From Unio delphinus (lineage: Eukaryota; Mollusca; Bivalvia; Unionida; Unionidae): DNA of 64,000 nucleotides. The stretch lies in assembly GCA_029339505.1 (NCBI GenBank), contig JAQISU010000251.1, forward strand, positions 1,700,001 through 1,764,000, given 5' to 3'. The notes beneath the pieces are model-generated. The model searched no databases and was not told where the DNA came from. It was given only the letters and a program-made list of their open reading frames with translations. Positions 1 through 13,256 of the stretch are shown in pieces. The position numbers and the translations under genes are program-made. Numbering within the stretch: the first letter of the stretch is position 1; every line of letters begins with the position of its first letter.

Positions 1-1223
1 CACACACACATTGGGGCCTGATGTCACTGGTTTCATTGTTTTTAAGCGTGATTTCAGTGAAAACTTGTCTAAAAATGTTGTCCGATTCGCCCCTTCTGCT
101 GCTGACCGTGAACTAAATTGTTATGCAAAAAGGCTAAACTCTACCTTCAATCTGGGACAAAGGTCAAGCACAAAATATGAAATTAAATAGGGATAAATAA
201 TCTTAGAGTGGATGTATTAGCCCTTCATATTTATTATGCTACCTTGAACAGAGGCGTTCTGACGATAATAGAGCTATGAAGACAAAGGTCTTTATAATAC
301 CATACATGCTAAAGTTTTCTTATATATCTTATATATTTTAAATTCATTTTCCAGGCAAAAAAATCTCCAATTTCCGACCGGTTGTATCATGGGGCAAAAC
401 TTACCGAAATTATCTGGTGAGTAAGAAGTTAATGTTATTTTGGTCAACGACATCTCTATCATTATATCAATTATGATTAAAGGTAATACAAATAGACCCT
501 CCAACTACAGAGGCCTTAGTCCGTATTCGTTTAAACAATTGGGATAAAGGAATGGATGGATACAATACTTGAATACTTGGTAACAAACAAGCCAGTTTTA
601 GAGCGTGTTGTTCTGCTGTAGATAATATGTTTATGTTACATTATTATTCCGTAAACATTTAATAAAGCATAGGGGTATTTCATTTAAACACACAATTATT
701 TATACATGCACATAGTTAACAACGAAACACTGGAACAGTAACATACATTTTGACGTCATACTTGTATTGTTATATGAGATCTTAGTGGTAATACCAAATA
801 ATTCACAAACTGTATCAACAGAAGAAGAAACAATTACTTACGTTTGCCATACAGTACAGAGGTGCTTGGTCTTAAATAGCAGAAAAGCAATCGACGTTTT
901 TAAAACAAGGCAAATATCGGCCATATTTTCAATCATGTTATATACAAAGCTTCACCATAAAGAAAACATTTGATCGAAAGGTTAAAATGTCACAACATAA
1001 GCATAGTATTTGCAACACGTGATGCAATGTGATTAGTATACAGTGTAATTTTCATTCCGAAGGGTACTCTCTTCTATAGATCTCTCCCTGACCCAAACGT
1101 TCTCGTCATGAGCATAGTCATCTGGGAAAGAGAATTGGCTTATGTATTGTATGCAAGATAATTACTCGGATTAGGAACTAGTAACAGTGTAAGTTAAATG
1201 CTATTTAACATTATTAGCAGGTT
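1..1223. other. Non-coding, duplicated GIMAP upstream/intron DNA
   Basis: No convincing gene. The stretch from about 105 onward is a diverged duplicate of 43931-45720 (shared blocks around 'TCAAGCACAAAATATGAAA' and 'CACAAACTGTATCAACAGA'). A more diverged copy of its first 400 bases lies at about 4200-4500. It ends in a pyrimidine-poor but plausible splice acceptor just before the GIMAP exon, so it probably holds the intron of that gene. A short (CA)n run opens the window. Confidence 0.6.
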
Positions 1224-2426
1224 ATGTATTTTGCAGGAGAATCCGCCGACATTTACGAGGAGGTTGATAAATACCAAAGAAACGAAGAAAGAAGAATCAT
1301 TTTGATTGGTAAAACTGGAACAGGAAAAAGCACTCTTGGAAATGCACTTTTAGGTGACCACATTTTTAATAATGAGGGTGTCCAGATGCAGTCCAATACT
1401 ACACAATGCCAGGTTGGACAAAGGAAGAGAAAGGACGGGAAGAACTTAGTCGTACTTGATACACCTGGACTAATGGATACGAAACGAAAGCAAGAGGAAA
1501 TAATTGAAGAGCTTTGTAAATGCACTGCCATTACGGCGCCTGGTCCACATGCATTTTGCTTAGTTATCCGGGGCAATGAGCGATTTACTCAAGAAAACAT
1601 AGACACTTTGGACGAGTTTTGCGCTTTCTTCGGTGAGGAAATCTACAAGTACGTAATTGTCGTCTTCACACATAAAGCAAGCATGGGGAAGAATGCAACG
1701 ACCGACGATTGCCTTTCCGTCCTTCCCACTGAATTTGTCACTAAGTTCTTGAAATTTGGAGGAAAGAAAATGGCTATAGAGCTTACTGCTGCAAAGAAAG
1801 GACTTGAAAAACAGATCAATGAATTATTCAAGCTGATAGAAGAAATTATCGAAAAAAATGATGGTGGCTACTATTCGGAAAAGAAGTTAAAGGTGGCAGA
1901 GGAATCGTTTAGAATGCGCATCCCCACAATTAAACAAGAGGTAGAAAAACTGTTCGAAGGAAAGAAAAAGTTGCTTGAGGATGAGTATCAAGAGAAAGCG
2001 AAACGGTTCGAAGAACGAGAAAATATATTGGAAAAAAAACTTATGGAAGAAAAAGAAAAACTTACGCAGGAGCAACAATTGAAAGAAAAAGAGAAATTTG
2101 AGAAAGATTCTGGTGCAGTTCGTTTCCAAAAGTGGAAGGCAAAGCATCAGAAAGAAATCAAGTTTTTGGAAGAAAACATAGATAAAGAACGTAAGGAAAA
2201 AGAGAAAACTAAAGAAGAGTTATATCGGAAAGTGGATGAGATTAATAAGAAAGTAGTGCGAGATTTTTGTTCAACAATTATCGAAGATAGAAGCAAAGCA
2301 AGAGAGGCAGTTCCGAAAAGTAAAAGTTTCGGTGAAGTGGCAATGAATGTAGTAAAGGAAGGAGCTGGGCTGGCCAACGATGTTGTAATAGGCCGTATAG
2401 GAAAAGCCATTGAAACCATGGGATGA
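1224..2426 (+). CDS. GIMAP/AIG1-type GTPase, probable terminal exon
   Basis: AIG1/GIMAP-family GTP-binding protein; relatives act as membrane-associated, septin-like GTPases in immune and stress responses. Visible in 400 codons: G1 P-loop GKTGTGKST (residues 29-37), G3 DTPG (79-82), the family box TAPGPHAFCLVIR (104-116), and a G4-position THKA (148-151) instead of the common RKD. Residues about 220-350 are a very charged Lys/Glu-rich coiled coil, followed by a short tail with no TM anchor. The ATG lies just upstream of 'TATTTTGCAG|GAG', a good splice acceptor conserved in both paralogues, so translation probably enters from an upstream exon at about 1237 rather than starting at 1224. This copy has no stops or frameshifts. 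A polyadenylation signal AATAAA follows at 2561. Confidence 0.85.
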   Translation: MYFAGESADIYEEVDKYQRNEERRIILIGKTGTGKSTLGNALLGDHIFNNEGVQMQSNTTQCQVGQRKRKDGKNLVVLDTPGLMDTKRKQEEIIEELCKCTAITAPGPHAFCLVIRGNERFTQENIDTLDEFCAFFGEEIYKYVIVVFTHKASMGKNATTDDCLSVLPTEFVTKFLKFGGKKMAIELTAAKKGLEKQINELFKLIEEIIEKNDGGYYSEKKLKVAEESFRMRIPTIKQEVEKLFEGKKKLLEDEYQEKAKRFEERENILEKKLMEEKEKLTQEQQLKEKEKFEKDSGAVRFQKWKAKHQKEIKFLEENIDKERKEKEKTKEELYRKVDEINKKVVRDFCSTIIEDRSKAREAVPKSKSFGEVAMNVVKEGAGLANDVVIGRIGKAIETMG

Positions 2427-2560
2427 TTGTTTTGGTGATAAATGAGCTATTTGTTTAGATCATTTAAAACGTTTGTGTACGGAATAACAGTGGGGCTATT
2501 TTATGACTTACTAGTGTAGGCCATAAACTAGGTAATAAAAAACATTTTCCGAAGTATCAG

Positions 2561-2566
2561 AATAAA
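2561..2566 (+). terminator. Polyadenylation signal of the GIMAP gene
   Basis: AATAAA about 135 bases after the GIMAP stop. The 3' flank here is conserved with the flank of the 45.7-48.6 kb paralogue, where the same signal recurs near 48.69 kb. Confidence 0.45.
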
Positions 2567-4940
2567 TGCATGCATTACAACCAGATAGAGGTTGCCGGCA
2601 GCCTTCGTTTCACTTAAGATGTAACGATTATAAAAGTATATTACTCTGTACATTCCTACACAATCTTTCGTTTTCATAGTCTAATTGTCTCCTAGTCGAA
2701 TTTATGCAAACAATATTACATTTTTCTGTTGTTTTAGCTTATCATGTTCTCGTGTGTGTGTTTTTAACTTTACATATAAAAATGACTCTTGTTTGATGGC
2801 TTAGTTATTAACAAAATTCTGTCCCCGTTTCTTGTATTGTTGATTAATACTTGTAACATGCTAAAACAGAACTGGCTGCATTGATATGCTTTTAGATAAG
2901 ATATTTTGATAATATCATATTTGATATTTGTGAAGAAAACAAGCAACCAGCTCTAACAGCCGCAATCTCTGATCTTCCATCTGACATGTCTGAAAACTGC
3001 AGCTTTATAAAAATCATTACGTCAATCTCAGGTGTTAATCAACCGAACACATATATAAGTGTATTTACTATTCAGCTTTATAAAAATCATAACGTCAATC
3101 ACAAGTGTTAATCAACCGAACACATATGGAAGTGTACTTACTGTTCATGCTGAATAGATGACCATTATTGTGTTTCAACAAAGTCCAACTTTTGATCTTG
3201 CAATATATTTGAGGCACATTGTTTTTGCGCTCATTTTCACCGTTGCAAAATCCCCATATGGTTGAGGTACTAACTCATAGCCTTTCAATATATACCGAAT
3301 TATAATCAACACTTGGTTTTACCTAAACTTAGACTTCACGAGCTTAGCAAACACGTAAAGTTTGTAATAACAAATTACAGTGTTCTCATGGTTATTTCAA
3401 ATTCTAAGCAATTTACTCAAAGTAAGAAAAGCATTTATTTACTTCTTTTTTCCGGAATTTGGGGTACTATCCTAATATTTCTCATACCTTCAAAACATAT
3501 ACTTGTACGTAAGGGTGGAGTGTTTTTCCGGTCAGATCTAATTCTGTTACTTTATATGTTGCATTTCCATTTCTCCTCCTCTCACCCCCCCCTCTCCTTT
3601 TTCGCTCGGAATTTGTATTACATTTCTTCTTCCTATTTTTCTCTCTCTACATTTGTATTTGGTATTCCTCTTTCTCTTCGTTGGTCTGTTTTTTTTTTCA
3701 TATTTCTCTCTGAATCTCACTTTCTGCATTTTCATCATTTATTTCTGGAGTTGAAGTTTTATTTCTATCTTTTGTTTCTTGAAATTACCAATGTTACACA
3801 AAATGTCCTTTCCAATAAATGATCAAACCAAAGTTTCCTTATCTCTGCCTTGTTTAATTTCTTTTACTTCCGAAATTTCGTTATGCATGGCTAGCGTAAA
3901 CAACGTATGCAAAATTGAACATTGCGAATGATTGTTCTTATACGCGTGAAAAGACAACCGATATCAAGGAAAATACAAATTCAGGCTTCATTTCTGTTTA
4001 GTAACGAATCTATGGTCTTAATCTAAGTTACCGAAACAATCGAAAGCAACATGTTTAGTTAAATTAAAGAAGCAAATTCGTTACCAAGAATACAAAAGTG
4101 AAAACTGAAAAGACACAGTATTGTGAATTAAATCCCCAATAATCTTAAATGTTGTATTACATGTCCAAAAGAATGCAGTGTTCCAAATGACTTCCAGTAG
4201 TCTTGAATGTGTGGATGTAAACTGAGTTGTTCAATTGTTATGAAAAAGCCTTTGCTCTCTCCTCAATCTTTATACAAAGGTGAAGCACAACATATGAAAT
4301 TAAATATGCGTAAAAAGACGTTAAGTATAGGTGTTACTCCTTCATATTTTGCATGTTTTCCGAATAGGTGTTGTGGCGATTATAGAGATATTGAGACAAA
4401 GTTCTTAATAATATCACACATGCTAAAGATTTTTTATACAACTGATATATTTTTCTAACGTATATTCGTGGAGTTAAAATTTCCAATTCCCTTTGTAAAT
4501 TGGGAAAAACCGTATTGAAATCATCTGGTAAGAAAATGTTTTTCCCCTATAGGAGCCGTATGTTTCATGACCCTGACCTAAAAAGCTGTTTTGCATAAAA
4601 AAAGAAAGCCCCACCCCCCAACAAAACAACATGGCTTTAAGTAAGTTATTTATCATCTCCTAGACATAATATAGAGAGTAGACACATATTGTGACATCTA
4701 GTTTGATCTTCAAAATAATAATGGGGTTCAATGTTTCAAGATTGTAAGCGGACACTAGATGTAGATTGATAATAGTTGATAGTTTCCGTTTCAAGATTCA
4801 GCCATCTTATAGATGTACTGGGACCTGGATACAATTATATAATGTTTAAATTATCAATCTAATGTATGAGTAACACCAATTCTCCATTTTGTTAATTAGA
4901 AAGGTATTACAATTTTATGCGCTGACAATTTTATCATGGA
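2567..4940. other. Non-coding GIMAP 3' flank
   Basis: No gene seen. 2427-3300 is a duplicate of 48570-49290. The pyrimidine-rich open frame at 3313-3822 has low-complexity hydrophobic translation and no ATG start, so it is not called. 4200-4500 resembles the sequence at 120-500 and 43950-44210, another relic of the same duplicated unit. Confidence 0.5.
3000..3145. repeat. 73-bp tandem duplication
   Basis: Two adjacent copies, starting at 3000 and 3073, both beginning CAGCTTTATAAAAATCAT and both containing GTTAATCAACCGAACACATAT. The paralogous flank at about 49125-49200 has a single copy, so the duplication arose after the segmental duplication. Confidence 0.85.
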
Positions 4941-4946
4941 CGTTTC

Positions 4947-4973
4947 ATTCTTCTTCATCTTCTTCTTCTTCTT

Positions 4974-5041
<68 letters not shown>
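4947..5041. repeat. Compound (TTC)n(TTA)n microsatellite
   Basis: Uninterrupted TTC repeats pass into TTA repeats. The block following it ('GGTCTCAAAACATT') matches the block after the (ATT)n tract at 57.7 kb, so the microsatellite position is part of the duplicated unit. Confidence 0.95.
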
Positions 5042-5042
<1 letters not shown>

Positions 5043-6977
5043 GCCATTAGACCAGGGGTCTCAAAACATTCGCGAGTTTTATTCTTACTCACGGTGTTTT
5101 TTAAAGTAAATTTTGCCTCCAATTTTCACTATCAGTCAGCACATGTTATGCAAGGATGACGGTCTGTGTTGGACGGCCTGTGTTTAGGCTTAATGGCTTT
5201 TGTTGGACAACTTTGCTATAAAATAAAAAAAACAATTCTGAGTGGCGTGTGTTAAAACTAGAATCTGCATCCAATAATGTATGCATTTTTTGTTATGTAG
5301 TGGCCCATTACTTAGATTGATACTGTCTCCGTTGACAAATTTATCCAACTACAATCAAAACTGGTATCTACCAAATAAATATTATGACTATCTTAAACAA
5401 TGTGTAGTCTTTATTTGGTCATAGCTGACAATAATATATTTATGAATTATAAAGTTCTCTATTTATTGCATATGTGGTTGATATATAGTACTTGTTTGAG
5501 TAAAAGCTTAGATTCTAACTGTGGTATTTCATCAACTATGAAAAAGTAGTTTCCAGGAATGCATATTACGATAATTCTCTCTGAGCGAGCAGTTGTATGT
5601 AATATTTAACGTGAGAAGGAACGTTAGTATTTTAAACTATGTTATGTGTCGAATATTGCGAGATAAATAATCAAAGTCATAAAAATGTTATGTCATCTTT
5701 CCTGATTAAATATCATTGTCTACTTGTCATCGTTGAAAGTACTGGTGTAAGTGTAATTTAAATTTTACAGTTACGGTACCGGCCGCAAACACCATTTTTT
5801 TCTGTACCGCCGTACCTGCTAAAAATTATATTATTCGTAAGACATACCTGGATTTTTCTATTAATACAAAGAGAAACATGAAATGAAAAAAAAAACAAAA
5901 AAACAATGCCCGCTCCCACATAGACGAAACAAAATCCCCCCCCCCCCCAAAAAAAACAACAAACAAACAAACAACGCGAAATCTTTATGCCTTCGCTCTT
6001 AATCATACATATAATATTCTGTTAGGAAAGGTGCTAAGAAGGTCCTAAGCCAGCTTTTGATTCTACTGTTGACTAACGTCTCCAACTTCAATCAAACCTG
6101 ATATCTACCAAATATGTATTTTGACTATCTTGTACAAAGGAATAGTAAGCATTTTCTCAAGATTTCATATTATGTGTCTGGTCATAGCTGGCAATAAATA
6201 TATTTATAATCATAGTTATCTATTAAGGAGAGTTATAGCTTCTAATCATGTTATGTGTTGAATATTGCAAGGCAAATAATCCAAGTCATAAAAAGACTAT
6301 GTCATATCTCTGGATGAGATATCATGCTCTATTTCTCCTACAGGTGTAAGTAGATTTTAACATTTGTCGTTAAATTATCGGTCCCCCACACGGATCTTTT
6401 CTTTAGACCTGTACCGGCTATAAATATCTAAAACGTACGACGTACCTGAATGTTTTATGAATAGAAAGAGAAACATGAAACTAAATCTGGGATAAAATAT
6501 TTGCTAGAAAGGAAAACAAACAATGTCAACCCCCACATGCAAATAAACAAAACAACCCCCACCCGCAAGAAATCATATGGTGATGTTTTCAGAAAGGAGT
6601 TACTAGGGTCCTAAATCAGCTTTGATTCTATTATATTAAACGTAAAATGAAATTAAACAGTGTTACAGACAATTAAGATACTAATTATAGGTACAATATC
6701 AAAAGTAACCATTCTGTGTAAATGCCTTGTATTAGAGCACTGCAAGATTGCGTAACTGTTTTATGAAAATTATAGTTTTGTGTGAAGCAAAAGATATAGA
6801 AAGTGGAATATTATTCACTACATGAGTAGTGGTCCCACGTTAATGGAACTCATACAGAAAGTAGAAAGCTTGTATTCATGGAAACGGGATAATACTAAAC
6901 TAGTCCTTTTCATCTAAAGGGATGTAGGACAGATACTTGACGGAAAGTTTAGATATCGGGGTCTTTTAAACTAAGCA
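5042..6977. other. Non-coding copy of duplicated unit B
   Basis: No gene seen. This stretch is shared, at visible but reduced identity, with 57771-58530, 61780-62790 and, interrupted by mobile elements, 17640-18126. Shared landmarks include 'CTTGTTTGAGTAAAAGCTTAG' (5493 and 61953), 'GCGAGCAGTTGTATGTAATATTTA' and 'TTTTATGAAAATTATAGTTTTG'. It precedes the promoter/first-exon cassette at 6978. Confidence 0.6.
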
Positions 6978-7154
6978 TTACGTTTATGTAAAAATCTGGA
7001 TATAAATGTAGTACGACCTGTTTTCAGTATAATTTACCATCAAACATTCAATGCGCATGCGCCATTGATTGCTTTTTAATTTGCGCATGTTGTCGTTAAG
7101 ATACTGTGTGAAGTTCAAAAACAAACCGCCATTTAGAACTATCTCAAGGAACAG
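6978..7154 (+). promoter_or_regulatory. Promoter/first-exon cassette, copy a (splice donor at 7155)
   Basis: Contains TGCGCATGCGCC at 7052-7063, a near-perfect NRF1-type palindrome, and ends at 'GGAACAG|GTAAGAT', a strong 5' splice site with GT at 7155. The same arrangement recurs at 24.1/41.5, 58.6 and 62.9 kb with the donor conserved. This suggests a non-coding or short first exon whose acceptor could be the GIMAP exon at 12130. The gene assignment is inference. Confidence 0.5.
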
Positions 7155-10100
7155 GTAAGATGGAAACATTAAAATAGACTTAATAGTATATATATAAAAC
7201 GCCTAGCTACTTATCCTACAAAATCCCATAACTTAATCAGTGTTATCATTTGCATGTTATATGCTATTTGGTATGATCATGTCCTCTACCAAATGTTTGT
7301 ACAAGACATCTGGCGTGTGAAGGGAGCCGCTAGATCAAGTACATAGCATACAATGATTTGCAGTTCAACAAGAAGCAGCATCCGCGTCGGATGCGGGTGA
7401 TCTCGATATCGATTATGAACGTGTTTTAGCATTTTAGCATAAATAATGTTACCAATATGGTTGTGTTTGCTGTATTGTGAGGTTGAGATTTGAAAGCGTG
7501 CAATAAATCACACCTATACCAAAATCTATAAAACTGGTCAGAGTATGTTTGTATTCTTTCTAATATTGATACCTAGTCATTAGGTCAGAAGCTATAGCCG
7601 CAACAATATTATCTTAAATCCCACTGCAGTATCTTAGGATACCAGTTTATTTATTAAAAAGTAATTGTACAATTGTACAAATCCTTCATAAAACTTGTTG
7701 TTCTAGCACAAGCATATGTGTGATGAAGGGTGAATGGGTCTTGTTTGGCACTGTAAACAAAGCAATGAGGACCATCTGGGGCCAATTAGACACATGAATG
7801 GGGTCACGTGACTTGTCTAGATACTGGAAAATAGTTTGTAGGTGTGCGAATATATGGATGATATGCAAAAGAATTCTTATACAAATTGGTTGAATTTTAA
7901 CTAATCATAATTTTTACATTTGTCTTCTTTCTTCCTTGGGACCCCTTTACTTGTGTATGTTGGTTTGCCTTATGTTTCCTGATTAATTATATGGATCATT
8001 TCTTACTTTGCGTATCATTTTTTTAAATTATTTTTTTCGTTGTTGTACAGAATCATTGTCTATTTAGGAAAGACAATGCTAAAAACACTCATGATGGGTC
8101 GTTCACTTTGTAAATGGCTACTTCTGTATTTGAGGTTAAGGACGGATCTTAGACTCGTTCCGTCATTCAACATACTGCAAGTTTGTAATATATATATGAA
8201 TTGGATCGGAAGGTGGACAATTGATGAGCTTTTGTTCCATGATTCGAATGAAGTGCGGTTAATATGCCCCGATATTGCGATTCGGGAGCAATGATGTAAA
8301 CGCTGATGCATCGCCAGAGGTAATTGCACATAAGATGGATGCATGGGCTACACCTTTACATATCAATTATTGTGTTTAACACATTGTTCTTTGTCAGTTT
8401 ATGCGTTGATTTCCGGCAACGTTACAGAAACATTGGGGTCATGGGAATATTTAACAATAAAATTGAAGCAGCCCATAGAATATAAAAAGTTATGTACTGT
8501 TACTTAGCAAAGGAGGTCAATGAAATTTTGCAATCTGAAGTGTCTATTTACTCTTCTTTAACATTTCGGGAGCATACTAGCAAATTTGGCCTCATGTCAG
8601 GGAGAAATTTTGTTTCGATGGCATTCATTCGTCATCTAAAAGACAGTGGCGCCTTTAAAAGTCACATTGGGAACCTCATCTGAATTCATGTTATTGTAAT
8701 AAATTTGGAGTATACGCATTTGATAGCGCGCCGTTTTAAGCAATTCTTAGACTTGTGTGATTATTGGGATTCGGCGCCATGGAAATATTCTTAGCCCGAA
8801 ATAATTAGTAAATTACTAGGAGCAAACGTCATGTAATCAAGTGTTAGTGAGTTTGAATGATGTCATGGTTCACTAGTAGTGAATTCAGGTCCAAGCCGAA
8901 TGATTGACGCTGGAGTACGAATTTCCAGATTACAATCTAATGGTGTACAATAGGGGTGTGGCTGAGGTGGCAGTAGTTACGGTAGGAAACCGGTAAACTA
9001 CACAATGGAATCAATAAGAAGGGACTTAGTAGATACCTAGTAGATACCGTTTATGTGTCCGTAGTGGAAAATGCGTGTAGTTATATTGGTTTGATGTGCC
9101 TGGAAAAGAGTACATTGACTGGCCTAAGATGGCGGAGTTACAAATGTTCCCAGTGAAAAAGGAGATACTCGTGTATTTTCTATGGCGTAACCGGCTGGCG
9201 ATAAATGATGAAGAGAAATCAGGCAAATATGCGGTTTGATGGACATTTGGCAAGTTGTTTTATATGCAGTCTTTTATTGATTAGAATAAAAATTCGTTAA
9301 TAAAAACAGTCACGCCTGGCTTTCTAATTTACAACTGAAATTGTATGGAAGTCTTTGGATATTTGGAGAAACATATGACTTCCAGCGGGATTCGCGCCAG
9401 GGTTTGACACCACTCGGTCAAGTAATACCTCTGTGTTTGTAACATTATAAAATGAGGCTTTCACATAGAGAGACTAGGGTAGGCTAGCTTTTGTAGTAAT
9501 TATGCATTTTGATTTCAGTTGTATCTGCTCACAAAGGGAGTTATTGTACCCGTTCCTTTGTTTTTGGTAAAACATCCTTAGTGTCTGCTATTGTGGAGGC
9601 AGTGGGCCAGGTCAAGTATCTCATCCTTCTGGATTTGTTTCTGCAAAGCAAGTCGGGCCTACATAATATGAGGTCCCTCTAATATTTTCGTGTTTCCTCC
9701 TCCCCATATTAATTATCATATAATAAGTTAACTCTGCTCTTATTATCTACTAGTGGTCTGATATTAGTGACTTCCCGGAACAGGTTATATGCCCATTCTG
9801 AGAGATTACAGGCCAGATACCGTACCTGTCCTCCTTTTCGTTTGGATATTCTTCTTATATATATTATATATAGGGCCCAGCAAAGTACACATACATTGTA
9901 GTCAATGTTGCCTGTTTCTTGCCTTTATGTTCAATACGGTATTATTTTATAGCTTTACTAGATCATGTCATCCAAACGCAAAGCACCATCAGCGGTTAAG
10001 CGGGATACAAAGAGGGTTTGGTCCACCGGTTCACGAACTCGGTCAGTTAACCAGCAGAAACACCAGGATGGACGTGGATCAACACGTGCAGCATCTACAA

Positions 10101-12129
10101 TGTACCAAGCTACCACGGACCAGATAACACAGCAGGTAGTACAAGGGACATCTGCATTTTCCAGTGCCCAGCGTGAATTACTTTACAACTTTATGTGGTA
10201 ATCTACTAAGCTGAAATTTCGACCTGAATGTAATTTTATAAACCCTCTGACCAAAAGCAATCCATTTGGGAGCTGAGACCGCCATAATGTACATCTAACA
10301 TAAAAAACATGACATTTGTTTTAAATGTATACAAATAATAATGGATACAAAGACATGAAAGAAAGGTTACACATGCGTAAATCGGAGTAAATTCCTTCAT
10401 CATGCAATGTTACTGGAAATTATTATGCATTACAAGTTACACATAGCAATTGACCTAACTGTTACATTCAGTAACGGAACTTGCAACACGTTATGTTCAT
10501 ACAATATAAGATGCATAAAGTTATTTGCAAAATAACCACAAAATATAAAGCTATTCACGAAGGTAGGCGGTAGTGTGGTGGTCCGAAAATATATTTAAAA
10601 ATATGATTACTAAATATGCAAATATCTTTGCGCTAGCGCAAATAGTTTTTGAGAATTTAATTGTATAAATATTTTTTTAAAATAAAAATTAAGTTGAGAA
10701 CTGCAAGGAGGAAAGTAGCAATTTAAGCATAACTAATAACGTTGGAAAAAGATTTGTTGATGCAGCCACATAAGTGACAATTCTATTGAAAATTAAATTA
10801 TATGCAACTCCATCCTTACACCTAAAATTCTTAAGATCAGAGGTAAATGAGAAATTGATCTAGGTTGAGAAATACCAGGTCACATAAAAATATATGATGA
10901 GTCTTTCACTTTTCTTCACTCACTGAGAACAAGAGAGTGAGTTTTCTGCGGTAAGAAAACCTGAAGAGACTGATTTGGTTACACTCTCGGCAAAAATCAC
11001 AATATGTGTTGTGCTCGTATCAGATCATATTTTCGTTTCCGTTTAAACCCGCTTTGGTTTATGACATCTTATCAGCATGTTCCATTTTCAGGGCTGCATA
11101 TATCAATCCTTGATGTTGTTTTAAAGCTTTTTTATACAAGAAATGTTAACATTTATATTCCACATCAAGATCAAAATATCAAGCACCACAAGAACTTTTC
11201 TCAAATAATGGCGTTTTCTGTTTCATGGCTAGAATGACCTCATTAACAAATTCAAATAATGCAGTTTCCATCAACCTGAGCTTCTCGCATATTTGATCAA
11301 ATAATGAAATTTCAATTAGAAATGCGCTTTCATTTACTGATCACCTCTGTACAAAAAAAAAAAACAACGGAATTTCAGTCCTAGATACTGTCCCCGTTTG
11401 TTTAATAATATATTTTAACTAATATATATTATCCACTACATAATCCTATTAAAATCTTTGAAGTGTTGTCATTGTATTCTTTTTAAAAACAAATGATCTA
11501 AAATGGTTTAGAAAAATGGTCAAATTCAAATTAGCGCAATAGGTTGTGCTAGTCGTTTGTTTCAAATCTGCAGGAACGACTTTCTTGAAACTGTTACGAT
11601 TTTTATGGACTAAAACTGTGTAAGAGAAAGAAGCGAAGGCAAATAGTTGAATAAAAGTATAAGAGAAACCAATTTATTTCCCACAAATGTATATTCAAAA
11701 TGTATCAACATAAGACAAAAAGCCTTTCGTTTGTCACACAATACAAAAGTAAGTGGCGTTCTTAAAACAAGTCAAATACATGTATAGACCATATTTTCAA
11801 TGATGTTACATACAGACGTCACCATAAAGAAAACCATACAAGGAATTAATGATAAAGAAATATGAATAATCGATTGACACATTTTATCACAAGTTTCATA
11901 GTTTACTACCTGTACACCATGTTTGCTTGGTGCAGTATAGCTATACAACAATGTCGATCTTGTTCCAAAAGGTACACTCCTATAGATCTTTCCCTGACTC
12001 ACACGTTTTCCTTCCTCTTCTGGAAGAGACAACTAGTCTGTGTATTCCAAAACGTTTAATCGGCATAGGAACAAGTAGCAGTGTTGGTGGTTACCATTAA
12101 TATTTTTTTGCCGGTTATGTATTTTGCAG
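7155..12129. other. No recognisable gene
   Basis: Long AT-rich stretch. Small open frames (8040-8294, 8492-8683, 9965-10201) show no recognised domain. The last encodes a basic, Ser/Thr/Gln-rich 78-residue peptide starting MSSKRKAPSAVK and could be a decayed transposon or a small exon. A perfect 16-bp palindrome, TTTGCGCTAGCGCAAA, lies at about 10629-10644. From about 11640 the sequence becomes a diverged copy of the GIMAP upstream region (compare 880-1230). Confidence 0.45.
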
Positions 12130-13256
12130 GAACATCTGCCAATATTTACTAGGAGATTGATGACTACAAAAAAATACAAAGAAAGTAGAATAATTTTGAT
12201 AGGAAAATCTGGAGCACGAAAAATCACTCTTGGAAGGCAATGTTAGGAGACAAATGTTTTCAAACTGAGGGTTTCCAGATGCAATTCATTACCTCAACAC
12301 TACCAGATTGCACAAAGAAGAGGAACGACGGGAACAACATCGTAGTCATAGATGCACCAGGTCTTAAGGACACACAACAAGAGCAGACGAAAGTAATTGC
12401 GGAGCTTAGTAAATGCACTGCCATGATGTCGCCGGGTCCACCTGCATTTTACTTGGTTATTCCGGGCAATGCACGATTTACTAAAGAGAGCTTTGACGCG
12501 GGTTTTGCAAATTCTTTGAAATCTACAAATATGTGATCGTCGTCTTCACACATAAAACAAGCATGGGGAAGAGTACAACGACCGACCATTGCCTTTCAGC
12601 ACTCCCCGATGAATTCGTAAATAAGCTATTGGATGAAGGAGGAAAGGCAATTGCTATAGAGAGTAACGCTTAAGAAAAAGGACTTGAAAAACAGATCAAT
12701 GAATTGTTCAAATTGATAGAAGAAATCATCAAAAGAAATGATAGTAGCTACTACCACACATCCACACAAGTCAACAAGAGGTAGAAAAGCAATAGAAAAG
12801 AAAGAAAAAGTCGCTTAATTCTGAGTATCAAGAGAAAGCAGAGCAAGAAAATGAATGGGTAAAGAAACTTCAAACTGTAAAGAATAAATATATGCAGCAG
12901 AAGCAATTGAAAGAAAAGCAAAATTTGAGAAAGATATTTATGTGGCTCGGACTAAAATGTTGGATGCAAAGCGTAAAAAAAAGACAAAGTCATTGAAAAT
13001 ATATGTAAAGAAAACGAGAAAGCTAAAGTAAAATGTAAACGGAAATTAGAGAAGTATAACAATAACGCAAGCCACACACGTTTTGACAATGTGACCAATG
13101 ATAGAAATAGCACAAGAAGGGCGGTTGCAAAGAGTCAAAGTTTCGCTGAAGGGACTAGAAATGCTGTAATGGAAAGTGCTAGGTCGGCCTATGATATTGT
13201 AACACGTTGGCTTGGAAATGCCAATGTGACCATGCAAAGTTTGTGTAGGAGATAAC
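12130..13256 (+). pseudogene. GIMAP/AIG1 GTPase pseudogene (copy 2)
   Basis: Begins after the conserved acceptor TATTTTGCAG and aligns along its length with the 1224-2426 exon. It is clearly dead. An early TAG sits at the position equivalent to 'IYEEVD', the P-loop reads as GKSGARK rather than GKTGTGKS, and there are frameshifts at the start of the GTPase core, after residue 98 of the open stretch 12240-12536, and in the coiled coil. The DAPG (G3) and MSPGPPAFYLVI family box remain readable. The tail retains similarity to the 'KSFGEVAMN' segment of copy 1. Confidence 0.85.

Noticed and set aside
1253..2419. Minus-strand frames over the GIMAP exon
   Set aside because: Antisense of a coiled-coil gene; no start context, no domain.
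3313..3822. 169-codon open frame
   Set aside because: Pyrimidine-rich low-complexity sequence, Phe/Ser/Leu-dominated translation, non-ATG start, no domain, no conservation in the duplicate flank.
8590..8690. Possible SGNH-hydrolase-like 'FDGIH' motif in a shifted frame
   Set aside because: Only five residues match and several stops surround it; not enough to call a relic.
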